Source: Hepsetus odoe (lineage: Eukaryota; Chordata; Actinopteri; Characiformes; Hepsetidae). From it: a stretch of DNA of 64,000 nucleotides. Each line of letters starts with the position of its first letter. Position 1 is the stretch's first letter. Of this stretch, positions 12,316 to 24,228 are shown one piece after another. The notes below the pieces were generated by a model, which saw nothing but the letters and a program-made list of their open reading frames with translations, searched no databases and was not told the DNA's origin. The translations under genes were made by a program, and so were the position numbers. The DNA is taken from NCBI GenBank assembly GCA_017165825.1, contig CM029369.1:4291985-4355984 (forward strand), in the 5' to 3' direction.

Positions 12316-12740
12316 AAACCTGAGTTTAATGTGACTGCTTACTCCATTTTGCGTGATTAATAAAATCCCACTGCAGTAAAGCAAAGGCAATCATATAAAT
12401 CATCCTGCAAACGGGCCCGATATCTTCATCATCAGAAGATGCTTTAATTTAGTGTCTAGTGTAATTTCAGTCAAATTTAATTTAATTTAAACAGCTTTTA
12501 CCTTCACAAAGAGGAGTAAGGCAGACAGGATCATTAGAAAGCCAACTTTCAGAAATATTTTATTGCCTTCACTAGAGATTCCACTTGCTGGAGGAACAGG
12601 AGAGACATGTATCTGAGATGTGCTCCCCTCTCCTGACCTGATCAGTGAACATGTCCAGGTGATGCATTCTGCTGGAAACTGGCACCAGGAGCATCACAAA
12701 CTGGACATCACCAACATGCACCTGCAGGCAGATTCCAAAT
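12316..12740. other. Unique sequence, no gene
   Basis: About 425 bp without recognised features. Confidence 0.5.
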
Positions 12741-12885
12741 GTGAAAGTGACTATTCTTGTCATTTTGAAACACGGTACAGCACACAGTGAGACACAGCGA
12801 AATTCAACCTCTGCTTTTCACCCATGCACACCGTGCCGCAGGGGGAAACTATTGAAGACGCCTGGGGAGCAGTGATGGGGACGGT
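12741..12885 (-). mobile_element. SINE body, left arm of inverted pair
   Basis: On the minus strand it runs from ACCGTCCCCATCACTGCTCC to the end AATGACAAGAATAGTCAC. The tRNA-like head is absent. It faces a plus-strand copy only about 10 bp away, so the two form a long imperfect palindrome. Confidence 0.88.
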
Positions 12886-12895
12886 TGCATCAATA

Positions 12896-13086
12896 GGTAG
12901 GTAGGTTGCTCTGAGGTACCCTTGAGCAAGATACTGTCCCCATTGCTGCTCCCTGGGCACTTTAAATAGCTGCTCCTGCTCCCTGCTGCATGGTGTGTAT
13001 GGGTGAAAAGCACAGGTTGAATTTCGTTGCGCTTCACTGAGTGCTGTGCTGTGTTTCACAATGACAAAAAAAATAGTCTCTTTCTT
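12896..13086 (+). mobile_element. SINE body, right arm of inverted pair
   Basis: It begins at TAGGTTGCTCTGAGGTACCC, just past where a tRNA head would end, and continues through the core to CACAATGAC with an A/T-rich tail. Like its partner it lacks the head. Confidence 0.88.
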
Positions 13087-13107
13087 TCTTTCCTTCGTTT
13101 TTTTTTT

Positions 13108-13212
13108 ACTGGGTTCCTGAGCAAAACCCTTAACCCCAAGCTGCTGCACGGTACCGTCCCTTCAGTTAGGAAAAATGGAAGTAGCTCTGAATAAGAGCGT
13201 CAGCTAAATATC
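13108..13212 (+). mobile_element. SINE 3' part with GATAAGAGCGTCTGC-type tail
   Basis: ACTGGGTTCCTGAGCAAAAC...CTCTGAATAAGAGCGTCAGC is the 3' half of a second SINE type that also occurs at 24229-24412 and 49219-49412. Its tail is common in teleost SINEs and L2-like LINEs. Confidence 0.75.
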
Positions 13213-13318
13213 GTAAATATCCAGCGCCGATTAACTTTTAGGCTCTCAGACAGCAGATCCCTAAAAGTGAAGGGTCCCAGTGGCTCTGGGCTGGGACGTA
13301 TAGCTCTAATCGAGTGCA

Positions 13319-13390
13319 AAGTGAAAGTGCAAGTGACTATCTGCCATCGTGAAACCGTTGAGAGCAATGAAAACATCAACCTCTGCAGAA
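13319..13390 (-). mobile_element. SINE 3' tail fragment
   Basis: A diverged minus-strand 3' end of the main SINE: GCAGAGGTTGATG...TTCACGATGGCAGATAGTCA. Confidence 0.65.
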
Positions 13391-15397
13391 CCATATGAAA
13401 ACCACAGTGTCTGCCTGGTCTAGCTTATTTGAATAAAATGTTTCAGTGTTATTAGAGAACAGATAAGTGACCTACCTACCCACCCAGCACATTGGCCCCC
13501 ATAAATTAACTCTAATCCAGAATCGAAACTCTCAGCATTTTGGGACACTTGCATAAAACTGGGAAGAGAATAAAATATGGAAAGCCACCCACAGACGGCA
13601 CAAAACATTTGCTGATCACAAATGGACAAAATCCCCAGACAACTGGGCCATTTATCTGAACGTAGCTTATAAAACCACTCTGAATGTATCCACGAAAACA
13701 GGCAAGTACACCCACATGATGTCCAAATGACTGCACGGTGCACAATCCTAAAGCCTGGGTCAGAAATCACCACCAGCCCAATTTAAACTGCTATAAATAA
13801 AGGAGGCTTTTGATCTAACGCCGCATCCATTACAGGAAAAGTTCAGTGAATGTCAGATACTTTTTTTTTTTTTTTTCCCTAAACAGTGAGGTGACTAATG
13901 CCTGCACAGCCTTCAGTGCATTCATCATCCCTGGTTAACCGTTTGTGCACATTATCAAGGCAGGACTTTTACACAGGGTGTAGTTCTCTTCCAGAAGGAG
14001 CTGTGTTTGTCCTTTTGATCCATTGTGCAACTCGATACTCCTCAGCCAAGAACCACCAGGAACTTTCATTTCTAAGCGCCTAAAATCCAATTATACCAGG
14101 CATGCTGACTTGTCTCACATGTGTAAACTCTGTTTTGCTCAGGAACCGTGTTTTATGTTCGGGGCTGAGCGATTGATCTTTTTAACTGCAGTTTCAATTT
14201 AAAATGCATTTTTTTTTTATCCCAAAAACTGCAATTTTAATAATATCCTACTTGATTCCACATGACATTCAACCTAAAAGTCATCAATCAAAACACAAGT
14301 GGAAAAAAGCAGTGCCGGGCTTTTTGTTAAAACTAATCCTGCAGCTTAATTTATATATTTAAAAAAAAACATTTAAAGATCAATCACTAATATTAATCAC
14401 AGATATACATTTTCCCAAATTGCTTAGACGGGCTTATATCATAAGCTTTTATTTGCTGAATGTCAGCACATAGTGTACGTTTCAATTCACTGCTAATCCT
14501 CTCTTATGATTGAACTGCTTTATAGGCTTGTGTTGTAATGACTAAAATAATACATTTGAATTTTAAAATCAGAGCCATTATTCCAACTAAAAAATTGTGA
14601 ATATATTTCTGACCAATAAATAAATAGTTCATGTTAATAAAATAAGTAGTGTTATTTATTTTACATTATTTCCATCGTTTAGTATGAGCTCTTGGCATAT
14701 TATTCTATCAGGATCAAAATACTGGCTTTGTAACGGTCCTAGTAGAGAACAAGAGTAAATGTAAATATATTAGATACATTAATAAATGTAAATTAAAATG
14801 GACTCTTCCTTTAGTAATAAAAGGCTTTATTATAGAGAGGCAGGTATTTTTAGCTGGTGTGTGGGTTACTATGCTCAGTGCTGATCGGTCGGCTGTGGCA
14901 CTGCTTCTCCAGATTCCAGATTGTGGTCTCAGATAGAGATGCAAGCCATAAATCACCGCTGATAAGGCAGAACAGCTGACTAAACTGTCTTTAATAGGAG
15001 CTCAGTAAAAGTGTTTATGCATTTTTAGCTGCCTTAAGAGACACAAAGGCCAAGGTCTCCGTGATTGATGAGGTAGGACTGTAGGTCAGCCTGACCTGGC
15101 TGAGGGAAGCAACCACACCACACAGCACCATGAAGGCAGTAACTGTTCATTTTTAGAATTGAATGGTGGATCCTATATTCATAGATGGATTAATAAAACC
15201 ATGTTTTCGTTCCTTTTGGGTCGCATCAGTCTTTCTAAATGATGCTTCTCTTAAGGTGGCAACAAAACCAGAGAAGCCATAACTCCTACACTGTGTACTG
15301 CAAATCTGCCACAATGAACTTGTAATAAATAACTATTATTCAGCACTACTGAGCACTGAAGAGCATCGCAGCTCACTGTAGAAGACTGAACATCAGT
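13391..15397. other. AT-rich unique sequence, no gene
   Basis: 2 kb with long AT-rich runs (13861-13876 is 16 T; 14340-14700 is very AT-rich). Frames up to 117 codons on the minus strand carry no motif. Confidence 0.5.
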
Positions 15398-15525
15398 GAT
15401 GATCACCTCCAGTCCTGGGACCCACACTCTGCACAGTTTCAGGTACTCGCAGGTCCCATCACATGAAGAGCTTGATAATTACCTGCTCAGCTGGATCAGG
15501 TGTGTGGGGGCAGTGGATAGTGTGC
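15398..15525. mobile_element. Degenerate hairpin MITE-like repeat
   Basis: The left end CCTCCAGTCCTGGGACCCAC with ACTCTGCACAG and the right end AGTGTGCAGTGGGACTCCAA are imperfect inverted copies. GCTGGATCAGGTGTGT inside is typical of a common short teleost repeat. The 108-codon frame over it is not a gene. Confidence 0.5.
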
Positions 15526-15891
15526 AGTGGGACTCCAAGCTGAAAATCCCTGTTGTTGCTGCATTATGGTATGGTCTTGCGCTAGGCAATATGAAGCAAT
15601 CTATAATCAAGGTGAACCACACAAAAGATGTTTTGATGCATTTTTTGAAGCATAGTAATATTGAAAGAATGCAGACAACAATTAATCCGGCTGGATTTGG
15701 GTTAGTGTTGCTTAGTGTGTGAAAAATTGAATTAAATCATATTACTCAAACTATTGGACATTCATTTTTAAAACCAGTGGCATCACTGGATAATTTTATG
15801 TTCATTCCGTATCAATATCATTATTCAGAAAAAATGAATGCTGTGTATTAATATGTATCTGGAAAATGTTTTCATGTATTGAGGTAAGCGC
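15526..15891. other. Unique sequence, no gene
   Basis: No feature was recognised. Confidence 0.5.
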
Positions 15892-16522
15892 GACAGGGTG
15901 CATAGAGTGGAGTTGTGGTTTTGTATGAGAAAGTCAGGTGTTACAGAGAAGTATGTGAAAGTAGTTCAGGATCTATATGAGAGCAGTGTGACAGTGGTGA
16001 GATCTGCAGTAGGAGTGATGGATGCATTTAAGGTAGAGGTTGGATTACATCAAGGATCAGCGCTGAGCCCATTCTTGTTTGCAATAGTCATGGACAGGTT
16101 GACGGACGAGGTTTGACAGTGGACGATGATGTTTGCTGATGATATTGTGATCTGCAGTGAGAACAGGGAGCAGCTTGAGGAACTTGGAGAGATGGAGATA
16201 TGCTCTAGAGAGGAGGAGAAAGTGAGTAGGACAAAAACAGAATACATCAGTGTGAATGAAAGACAGCGAGGACAGTGGAGTTGGGAGGATGCAGGGTGTA
16301 GAGGTGACAAAGGTGGAGGAGTTTAAATACTTGGAATCAACAGCTCAGGTGAAGAAGAGAGTGCAGGCAGGTTGGAATGGGTGGAGAAGAGTGGCTGGAG
16401 TGATCTGTAAACAGACGGGTACCAGTGATAGTGAAAGGGAAGATTTACAGGGCAGTAGCGAGACCAGCTATGCTATACGGGTGGCGCTGATGAAAAAGAC
16501 AGGCAGCAAAGCTGAAGGTGCC
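15892..16522 (+). pseudogene. RTE-type LINE reverse transcriptase fragment
   Basis: The translation contains the RT segment GLHQGSALSPFLFAIVMDRL (about 16036-16095) and, in the same frame, MFADDIVIC (from 16129), the catalytic ADD of palm motif C. Downstream, in a shifted frame, are EEFKYLEST and KKRVQAGWNGWRRVAGVIC. The frame is cut by a TGA at 16114-16116 and by a frameshift between about 16256 and 16326. The endonuclease and the 3' end are missing. The assignment to an RTE-like clade rests on this motif set and on related pieces elsewhere in the window. It is inactive. Confidence 0.88.
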
Positions 16523-17875
16523 AAAAAACTCCATCATCTTGCTAATTTTGCTTTATTCAGGTAGTTGCTTTGCATTAAAAAAAAAAAAACAAAAAAAAAA
16601 CAGAAAAGCAAAAACTACACAAAATACCAGAAAAATACTCAATAACTTCATCACTGCCTCTCATCACGTAAACCTAATGTAAAGCCTAATCTAAATTATA
16701 CAACTGTCGACAACCTCTCTTTAATCTATGTCTCAAACCACAACACCAGTGGCAGTCCAGCCTGACATGACAAAGGGAAGAGGTTTGGAAAATAATGTGT
16801 CTGGTCAGCAGGGCAGACATCAGCCAAAGCCCTGGGCAGGAGCTAAACACCCGAGCTGCATCCCCACGGGAAGAGTGATTAGCATCAATCACACGCTCTT
16901 CTCCCAGACACTAGCAGAGCCATGACAGATGAAAGGCCCAGTAATGGGAGGAACACAGCAGCGAGGGAGACGAGGGAAAGTCTAGGCTATTAATAGAAAA
17001 AAATACAATCTGAAGCTTTGAGAATGCTGGCTCCTGAAACAAGTGAGAAAAGCACCCAAGGTCAAAAGAAAGCACAATTCACGCTGGGGTGAGACACCAA
17101 GGGATGATATCTGGTGTATGAGATTAGAGCTTTCTGCTGTGTCCATTATGTACACTGGGAGCTCAGGAGAGATTCATGAAAAGCCCTGAGAAAACTGTAA
17201 GATCTAAGCATGCTTCAAGATCATTTAACCCTCCGTGGTGGCTAGACGTGTGATATGAGATATTATTACTGGGCTTGACAAAGTGCAAAGCCAATGATGA
17301 GCTATTGCATCCACAGCAGACAACTATAGTGCCTAATAAAAGCTACAGGCACGGTATTGCATTTATTGATTATAATAAAGAAGACAAATATCATTCCTAT
17401 CATTTCTACCACTGGATCAGATCCAATCCAGGCATATTTAAATGGTGCTCTATTAATCTTGATCCAGCTCAGATCCTTCTTTTTTGTGCTCTACTTATGC
17501 TTCTGTTGTTGAGGTGATATAAACATATATTATCCAGGGAGTCTGCAGCGTAGAACCATTTTACAGAGGCATATAAAAGCCAGATTCCATTGCGTTTGAG
17601 CTGTACTTTGTGAATTTTGGCCAAGTGACCGTGGCGGCATGCCATTAATATACATTATTAAGCAGGAAAATGGTAAACACCACACAATAAACAACGTGAC
17701 ATTATTTATTCCTTCTTCAGTTACTAATTACTAATTTGTAAGTACAAATGATTTTAAGCAATTCCCCTTCCATTCAAGCTTTGCTGATTTTGATTCTTAA
17801 AGATCAGTGATGCTCTGCTACATCATGCAGCCGGTAAGCGCTCTTTAGGTACTAAAACTCGATGCACACAGAAAA
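16523..17875. other. Unique sequence, no gene
   Basis: It contains an A-rich run at 16577-16600. Short overlapping frames on both strands show no motif. Confidence 0.5.
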
Positions 17876-18116
17876 CTGAAAGTGAAAGTGACATTTCTCA
17901 TCACTGGGAAACGCAGCACAGCACACAGCGAAGCACAATGAAATGACACCTCTGCTTTTTACCCGCATGCACTTGCAGCAGGGGGCAGCTATGAAAGTAC
18001 CCAAGGTGCAGTGATGGGGACATTACCTTGCTCAGGGCAACCTACTGGTCTGGGATTCGAACCCACTACCTTCTGACCCTGGGGCAACTCCCTAACCACT
18101 AGGCCACTGCGGCCCC
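17876..18116 (-). mobile_element. tRNA-derived SINE, full length
   Basis: On the minus strand it runs from GGGGCCGCAGTGGCCTAGTG, with the A box TGGCCTAGTGG, through the B box GGTTCGAATCC and the core to ACTTTCACTTTCAGT. This is one of the few copies with a complete head. The first core block is slightly shortened. Confidence 0.93.
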
Positions 18117-18376
18117 AAAGTTTATTGCAATATAATTTATCACAACAATTGTAAGCATGAACATCTTGCTCAGCTCTTCTACTAAAATGCAAAACTCACA
18201 AGTGAAACTGCAAAAATGAGTAGAACCGTTTAGGATCGCATAAAAATATCAGACATTTATTCTAGGTTTATGTCATTGTGTCACAGGAAGAAAAAACATC
18301 TAAAAATATGTTCATCTTGGTCTTGAATTAATATTGCATTTTATATTATTAAATTTTAGTATTTTAACACTGATTT

Positions 18377-18441
18377 GAATGAGGAAGATGCAGAGGACAG
18401 GAAGAAGTGGGAACGAAAGAAGAAGAAGAAGAAGAAGAACT
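18377..18441 (+). mobile_element. RTE-type LINE 3' terminus, short
   Basis: GAGGAAGATGCAGAGGACAG...GAAG repeats match the extreme 3' end of the RTE-type element seen at 59745-59845, including the AAG-type tail. It lies directly upstream of a second, longer 3' fragment. Confidence 0.7.
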
Positions 18442-18458
18442 TTATGTTGCCAGTACAT

Positions 18459-18856
18459 ACAGGGGCCAGCTATGTTATACAGGATGGAGATAGTGGCACT
18501 GACGGCCAAGCTGGAGGTGTCAATGTTAACGATTAGATTTTCCGTTGGGTGTGGCGAGGATGGACAGCATTAGAAATGTGTCTATTAGAAGGACAGCTCA
18601 GGTTGGACGATTTAGAAACAAAGTCAGAGAATTGTGGTTACTTTAGTTTGGACGTGTCCAGAGAAGAGATGAGGATTATATCAGAAGAAGGATGTTGAGG
18701 ATGGAGCTGCCAGGAAAGAGGGAAAGAGAAAGACCAAAGAGAAGGTTTGGTGTGGTGAGAGAGGACATGCAAGTGTGAAGGAGGAAGATGCAGAGGAAAG
18801 GAAGAAATGGAGACAGTAGATCCACCGCGGTGACCACTAAACAGAGCGGCCGTAAG
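18459..18856 (+). mobile_element. RTE-type LINE 3' fragment
   Basis: The diverged coding sequence resembles ...RPAMLYRMEIVALTAKLEV..., then a WFGHVQRRDED-like segment at about 18640-18680, RRMLRMELPGK, and the terminal GGAAGAAATGGAGACAGTAG with GAGCGGCC. Frameshifts and stops make it inactive. It is the C-terminal part of the same family as 15892-16522. Confidence 0.85.
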
Positions 18857-18999
18857 ATGAAGATGCGTTACATCAGAAGATGCATTAGATGTGTTTTAAT
18901 TGCAAAGAAAGACCTGCAAGGTGGGAAAAAACATCACATTGATGGAAAAATGATGGAAAGTCTCCTGACAGGACTAAATTCACCGCACCATTACACTTA

Positions 19000-19129
19000 A
19001 AAGTGAAGTGAAAGTGACTATTTGTGACACAGTACAGCACACATATCCAGCCCCCAGGGAGCAGTGATGGGGACGGAACCTTGCTCAAGGGTACTTCAGG
19101 ACAACCTACTGGTCTAATCCCGGGGCCTA
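19000..19129 (-). mobile_element. SINE, internally deleted
   Basis: It has the minus-strand 3' end (AGTCACTTTCACTTCACTT), the core GGGAGCAGTGATGGGGACGG and part of the head (CCCCGGGATTAGACCAGTAG). About 60 bp of the 3' half and the start of the head are missing. Confidence 0.82.
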
Positions 19130-19633
19130 GTTTTACATGCCCCATTGTAATCAATATTATAATTATTTTACCTTCATGAGGATCATCTCTCACCCATCGT
19201 AATAAATAAGGGTCTCTTTGGATTAAATGTTCACCCCCTCATAGGAGTGATTTCACGGTCATCAGAAATGTGCCAAATAATGAAATATCATTGTATCTAT
19301 AAAACATTACCTTCAAATAACGCTAAATAAAGTGACCTCGTTCTTATTCTGCTTTGCTACGTTTATATTACACAACTCGGACACTGAGCAGTAAACCACT
19401 GTGTACACCAGGATACCCACTGAAGTAAACATGCTGAAAATCCACAACCGCTGACCACCAGTGGTGCACTGTGGATCACTGGAAATACTTCCCGTCAGGA
19501 ATACGGTTGATAAATCCGTATTTCACATCAAGCGAATCAATAAAAGACACTAAGCTGAATTATCCTTTCAATTAAATTGTTTTTCTAATATGAACTATTA
19601 TGAACATTATTATTAATAATGCAGATCTTATGT
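19130..19633. other. Unique sequence, no gene
   Basis: No recognised feature. Confidence 0.5.
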
Positions 19634-19836
19634 CAGCGGTGGTCTAGTGGTTAGGGAGTTGCCTCGGATTGGAAGATCGTACCTCAACAGTAGGTTGCCC
19701 TGAGCTACCCTTGATCAAGGTACCATCCCCATCACTGCTCCCCGGGCGCTTTCAATAGCTGATCCCTGCTGCAAGTGTGTATATATGTGTTGTTGTGCTG
19801 TGCTGCGTTTCACAATGACAAGGGTAGTCACTTTCT
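19634..19836 (+). mobile_element. tRNA-derived SINE with broken B box
   Basis: The head CAGCGGTGGTCTAGTGGTTA, the core and the 3' end CACAATGACAAGGGTAGTC are present. The B-box region reads ATCGTACCTCAACAG, so the internal promoter is lost. Confidence 0.9.
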
Positions 19837-21359
19837 ATGGAAAGTCGTCTTGCACATTGCAGGTATGGGTTTTTTTTTCTTTTTCTTTTTTTTTTCTGAG
19901 AAAATGGCCTCCATTGAAATGCTGGTTTAAAAAAATGCTGTTAGAAAATGTTCCCCAAATTGCTCAGCTCTAGAAAGCAGCATAAAATGTAATAAGAGAC
20001 TAAAATCACTAATTTCCCTGCATAGTAGTAATAAAAAAAAATAATAAAAAAAAAAGCATCCAATCCAGTCAAATCAAGGTGAGGTTTAATCAAAGTCAGT
20101 TTAAACACAGGATTTAATTTTTACTATTTACTAATTTTAGTTTTACTCCAATAAAAAAAAAAATGTTTAAATCATACGATCTAGCCCTCTGCCTGTCCGT
20201 TTAAAGAATCTTAATCACAAAATGCATTTTATTTTATATATCTCAGATATAAACATCATTAATACTGCAACATACAGACTTTTAACCAGACATATTCTGC
20301 TCGATAAGCACCTCTGCTGTAAAAATATTTATTCAAATATGCAGAAATTTTCAGTCTGACCCTATTTTTGGGGGTTTTCTATCCTCTCTGAGCTCAAACA
20401 GGAGCGCTAATGTGATGATCTCCATAGAGACCGCATGTGTTGTAGCATGTGGGCCGCATGAGCAGTCGGCTTGCGCTTTTGAGAGAAACCCAATTGGCTT
20501 ATAATGCAGATGCGAAGCCTTTCATGTCTGCCTACTCATGTTCAATGGCTGAAATGTACAATGATGCTGTTTGCACATCAGAAACAAGCAAAGCTGGAAC
20601 GGCAGCAGAAACATGGAAACGCATACTGAACAGAGTCGCTGCCACTTCCTGCCGTTCGCTCAGTTCATGGCAATGAAAGTTTATTTCCCTCGTAAATATA
20701 CAGCAATAAATCAGGCGACGGTGCCTCGCAATTTGTTGTGAAGGAAGTGCTTGTTTTGAAGTGTGTACAATATGCTTTAGAATGATCGTCCCGCAGGACT
20801 GGAGACTCATGCTAAGTGCTCTACAGTTCTCATTAGGAGTCACATCTGCAGTAATGAAAGGTGCAATCCATGAAATGTGCTGTCCAGAGCAGATAGCTCT
20901 TCGAACGACCCAAATTACAGAAAAAAACCTGAATAAAACGTTTGATTTACACTTTTTAAAAGGTGCCACAGGACAGAAGCTCCCCAGCTTCCCACTTATT
21001 GCCCAAAATGAACAGAACTTTGCTTGTTTTCACCGCAACCATCACTCAGCATCTGACATGTGCATCGTGGGACACATTCATTTCATGTATACACAATACT
21101 GTTCAAAATTCTTTAGCCACTCTCATTTTTTTCCTAGTGGTTTAGGATGAGGGCCTGGGATCATCAAGGATTTCAGTTTGAACAATCTCCATTTCAGCAA
21201 GGACTGCCTTAAGAAAGAGGCAAGTATAGGAGAACCAATCAGAACGAAGCTCTTTTATATTTATTCACCGATCTTAAAGACGAGTCATTCCCCTTCTGTA
21301 ATAGGACGGGGTTTTATATGATATGCTCATATCTGGCCAAAATCTAATTTCCCATTAGT
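19837..21359. other. Unique sequence, no gene recognised
   Basis: Frames of 145 codons (minus, 20532-20969) and 129 codons (plus, 20761-21150) overlap on opposite strands and have no motif I recognise. At 21092-21125 AATACTGTTCAAAATTCTTT then AGCCACTC resembles the left end of element X at 55752. Confidence 0.45.
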
Positions 21360-21491
21360 GGTGGAGCGGAGGCGGTGTCACCTCACACAGAGAGGGCTGT
21401 GGGTTCGATTCCCACAAAAGGTGATGGTAACTTGCTCGCCAGGTGTGACGTGTGTCTGCCCTGGACAGATAGATGACCTGTCCATACCTCA
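21360..21491 (+). mobile_element. V-SINE-like head, internally deleted
   Basis: GGCGGTGTCACCTCACACAG, the B-box-like GGTTCGATTCCC and then GTGTCTGCCCTGGACAGATA...GACCTGTCC join the head of a V-SINE-type element to its 3' region, with the conserved central block missing. Confidence 0.6.
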
Positions 21492-21495
21492 CTGA

Positions 21496-21700
21496 GGGGT
21501 AAGCGGTGGCCTAGAGGTTAGGGAGTTGCCCCGGATCGGAAGATTGTGGGTTCGATTCCCTCACCAGGTTGCCCTGAGGTACCCTTCAGCAAGGTCCCCA
21601 TCATTGCTTTCAATAGCTGCCCCCTGTGTGGGTGAAAAGCAGAGGTTGAATTTCATTGTGCTGCGTTTCGTTTCACAGTGACGAGGGTAGTCGCTTTCAA
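21496..21700 (+). mobile_element. tRNA-derived SINE, intact A and B boxes
   Basis: Head AAGCGGTGGCCTAGAGGTTA, B box GGTTCGATTCC, a shortened core (CCTTCAGCAAGGTCCCCATC) and the end CACAGTGACGAGGGTAGTCG. Short internal deletions separate it from the full-length copy at 61959-62216. Confidence 0.9.
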
Positions 21701-23419
21701 TAAGCAAAATCGATGCATAGATTTTTAGATTTCTGGGGAAAAGGACTGTAAACACAAAGATCCCGAGACACGGATCTGATCAGCGAGAACACAGTCTTGC
21801 AGCAGCATGTGGCTCAGTCCCAGCAGGCTCCTGTCACTGCAGGGAAATATGGTTGCTCCCCTGAACAGGGGTTAAAAAAGACTCATGAATTGTTTCCCCA
21901 TTTGCTTCTTAATTAGAAAACCAGCAGGAGCTCCCCCTTCTGGAAGTCTGCAGACATAAGCAATGAAACTTTAAAATGAGGTCTCATTTCACTCTCTTAC
22001 GGAGTAGCCCTGTGTCTTCTGAAGTTTCAATCACATCCCTAGAAGATGAACAGAAGGAGCAAAAAGCACACACAACCAGAGGCGGAGGGGTTAAAATAAT
22101 AAATGGGACGGGGCCTGCATGGATAGAAAGCGTAAAACAGCGTACCCAGTGCATTTTTTAAATTCATTCTGCTTAATGATACTATATTAACCCAGCATGT
22201 GCACAAAACATGGCAGGCCTGAGTGTTTTACCACCTGGACAGAAAAAAAGGGTAAAAACCGAAGGTGCAGCAACAGAAGCAGCCACTCCGACCCTATGGG
22301 GCATTTGGAAAATGGCCGAAAGAACGAATTCTGAGCATTTTTGGTGCATAAAAAAAAAAATCACACAAACGCTATAAGTGCACTTGAGGGAAAAATATCA
22401 GGCTTTTAAATAATAGAAAGCTCTTGTTGCAGCAACAGAATTACAAGTAAGTGGAGAACAGAGGATTCAGAAGTGAGCACGGTGCCACGTGACAGACAAG
22501 ACAAATGCTACAGGACTAATCTCTCTAATGCGATCAGCAGCCGTCAGTTATTCATTTGTCCAGATTTAATTACAACAATGGCATAATCAAGTCGGAGAGC
22601 ATGATGGATCGGTGATCGGATGGGCCTTTTTTCCCCCCATTTGCGCTCAAATGGAGCTGCCACACACTTCGCCATTATCACCGGAGAACAAACAGACCAC
22701 GCATCAGCAAAAATAATGAAAAATAATTATATGATCAAAGCGAAAATGGATCTTTTGGCTCCAGGCAGGAAGGTCATTGCAGTGCAATGTCCTGCACAGG
22801 GTTGTGCAAAATTGTGCAGATGAATTGCTTCAAAGCGGTTCGCATTTTAAAAGTGAACAAACCTCGAGCACGGAACACAGAAGTGACTGCAGCAACGTTT
22901 AAAAGCAGCAGACGCCCTGCCTGAACTTTCTAATGAAGTTCAACTCTGATTAGAAACTGCAAGAGGGCACTTTTAATATCACTTCTTCATTACATTGGCT
23001 TTTCATAATTAACTCCAGCAACTCGGACGCTTTGAAGAAATAAATGCAGGCAAAAAAAAAAATAAATTAAAAAAATCAATAGGGAATAATGGCGAGTGAT
23101 TCATTCTGTGTTGAGTCAATGACTGTTAAAGCACCATCATATATATTAAAACTCGGGACGCGCCACGTGACAGGATTTGCAGGCCGATGCCAATATTGGC
23201 ATGGATATCTGATGGGGATACAAAAACAAACAAACAGACAAATAAGGAAATAAATAAATAGACCAGTTCTACACCTACCGGAATACACAAACAAACAAAA
23301 AAACTAATTAATTCAGTCATTAATTAATGAATAATGATAAAAATGAAACCATTTTAGCCTGGTATGCTCACATCACTTAAACATTCTGTTCTTCCCCTTT
23401 TCCTGAAGTAAGTATTAAA
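21701..23419. other. Unique sequence, no gene
   Basis: 1.7 kb without a recognised gene. It contains A-rich runs near 23050 and 23240 and low-complexity TTAATTAA-type sequence near 23308-23330. Confidence 0.5.
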
Positions 23420-24228
23420 CATTATAAACTGCCTGTCCCAAAAATTAATTAATTAATTGATTAATTTTTAAAAAAAAAAGAAAAGTCACCACCTGGATTT
23501 AAATGAGCAAATCAGTAAGAGCCTCCCATTGGATCATTCCTGCATGGATGATTATGTTTCAGCTGCATTAAGGTATGTAGCCCGAACTGATGCAGTGAGT
23601 AGCCTCTCATTACTTAAACAATCGTGTCGGAAGACACATCCAATGGTCGTGGAGATGCTGTTCATCGGTTTCAGAAGGTCAAATTGTTTACATCAAGCAA
23701 AGAAAACATCTAAGGAGAAGCTGAAACGACCACAGTTGTGTAAAGAACTATACAACGCATTAATAAAAACCGGAAGGACAGTGGGGAGGCAGCATCTTCA
23801 TGGAAGAAAGGTGTTCGGAAAAAAATCTCGAATGAGCGTGATCGGAGATCACTTGAAAGTTTGGTGAAATCAGATCGTTAAAAACAACAGCAGAACGCAA
23901 GGCTGTGTTCAGGAGTGACACTGAGAGCGTTTCCACACACACAGCGTGAAGGAACTCAAGGGACTAAACAGCTGTGTAGCTTTAAGAAAACCACTGATCA
24001 GTGAGGCTAATCGCAAAAAAAAGGCTTCAGTTTGCTCCGGAGCATGAAGATTGGTCTCTGGAGAGATGGAAGAAGGTCATGTGGTCCGAGGAGTCCAAAT
24101 TTACCCCGTTTCAGAGTGATGGGCGCATCAGGGTAAGATGAGAGACGCATGAAGCGATGCACCCATCACCCATGAGTTCAGCAACGTTATGTGCCCAAAC
24201 AATGAGGTCAGCTGACCCCCTGAATATA
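23420..24228 (+). pseudogene. Tc1-like DNA transposon relic
   Basis: The start resembles a Tc1-like end (GCCTGTCCCAAAA at 23431, then AGTCACCACCTGGATTTAAA). Coding remains follow, in several frames: a helix-turn-helix region near 23700-23830, CVALRKPLISEAN (about 23975-24013), WKKVMWSEESKFT (about 24070-24109) and SDGRIRV. SEESKFT lies where one catalytic aspartate of the DDE triad is usual. Several frameshifts, a deletion after about 24173 and loss of the 3' half make it dead. The 112-codon frame at 23529-23867 is part of it. Confidence 0.87.

Noticed and set aside
20532..21150. Overlapping 145- and 129-codon frames on opposite strands
   Set aside because: Neither carries a motif; overlap on both strands fits chance open sequence.
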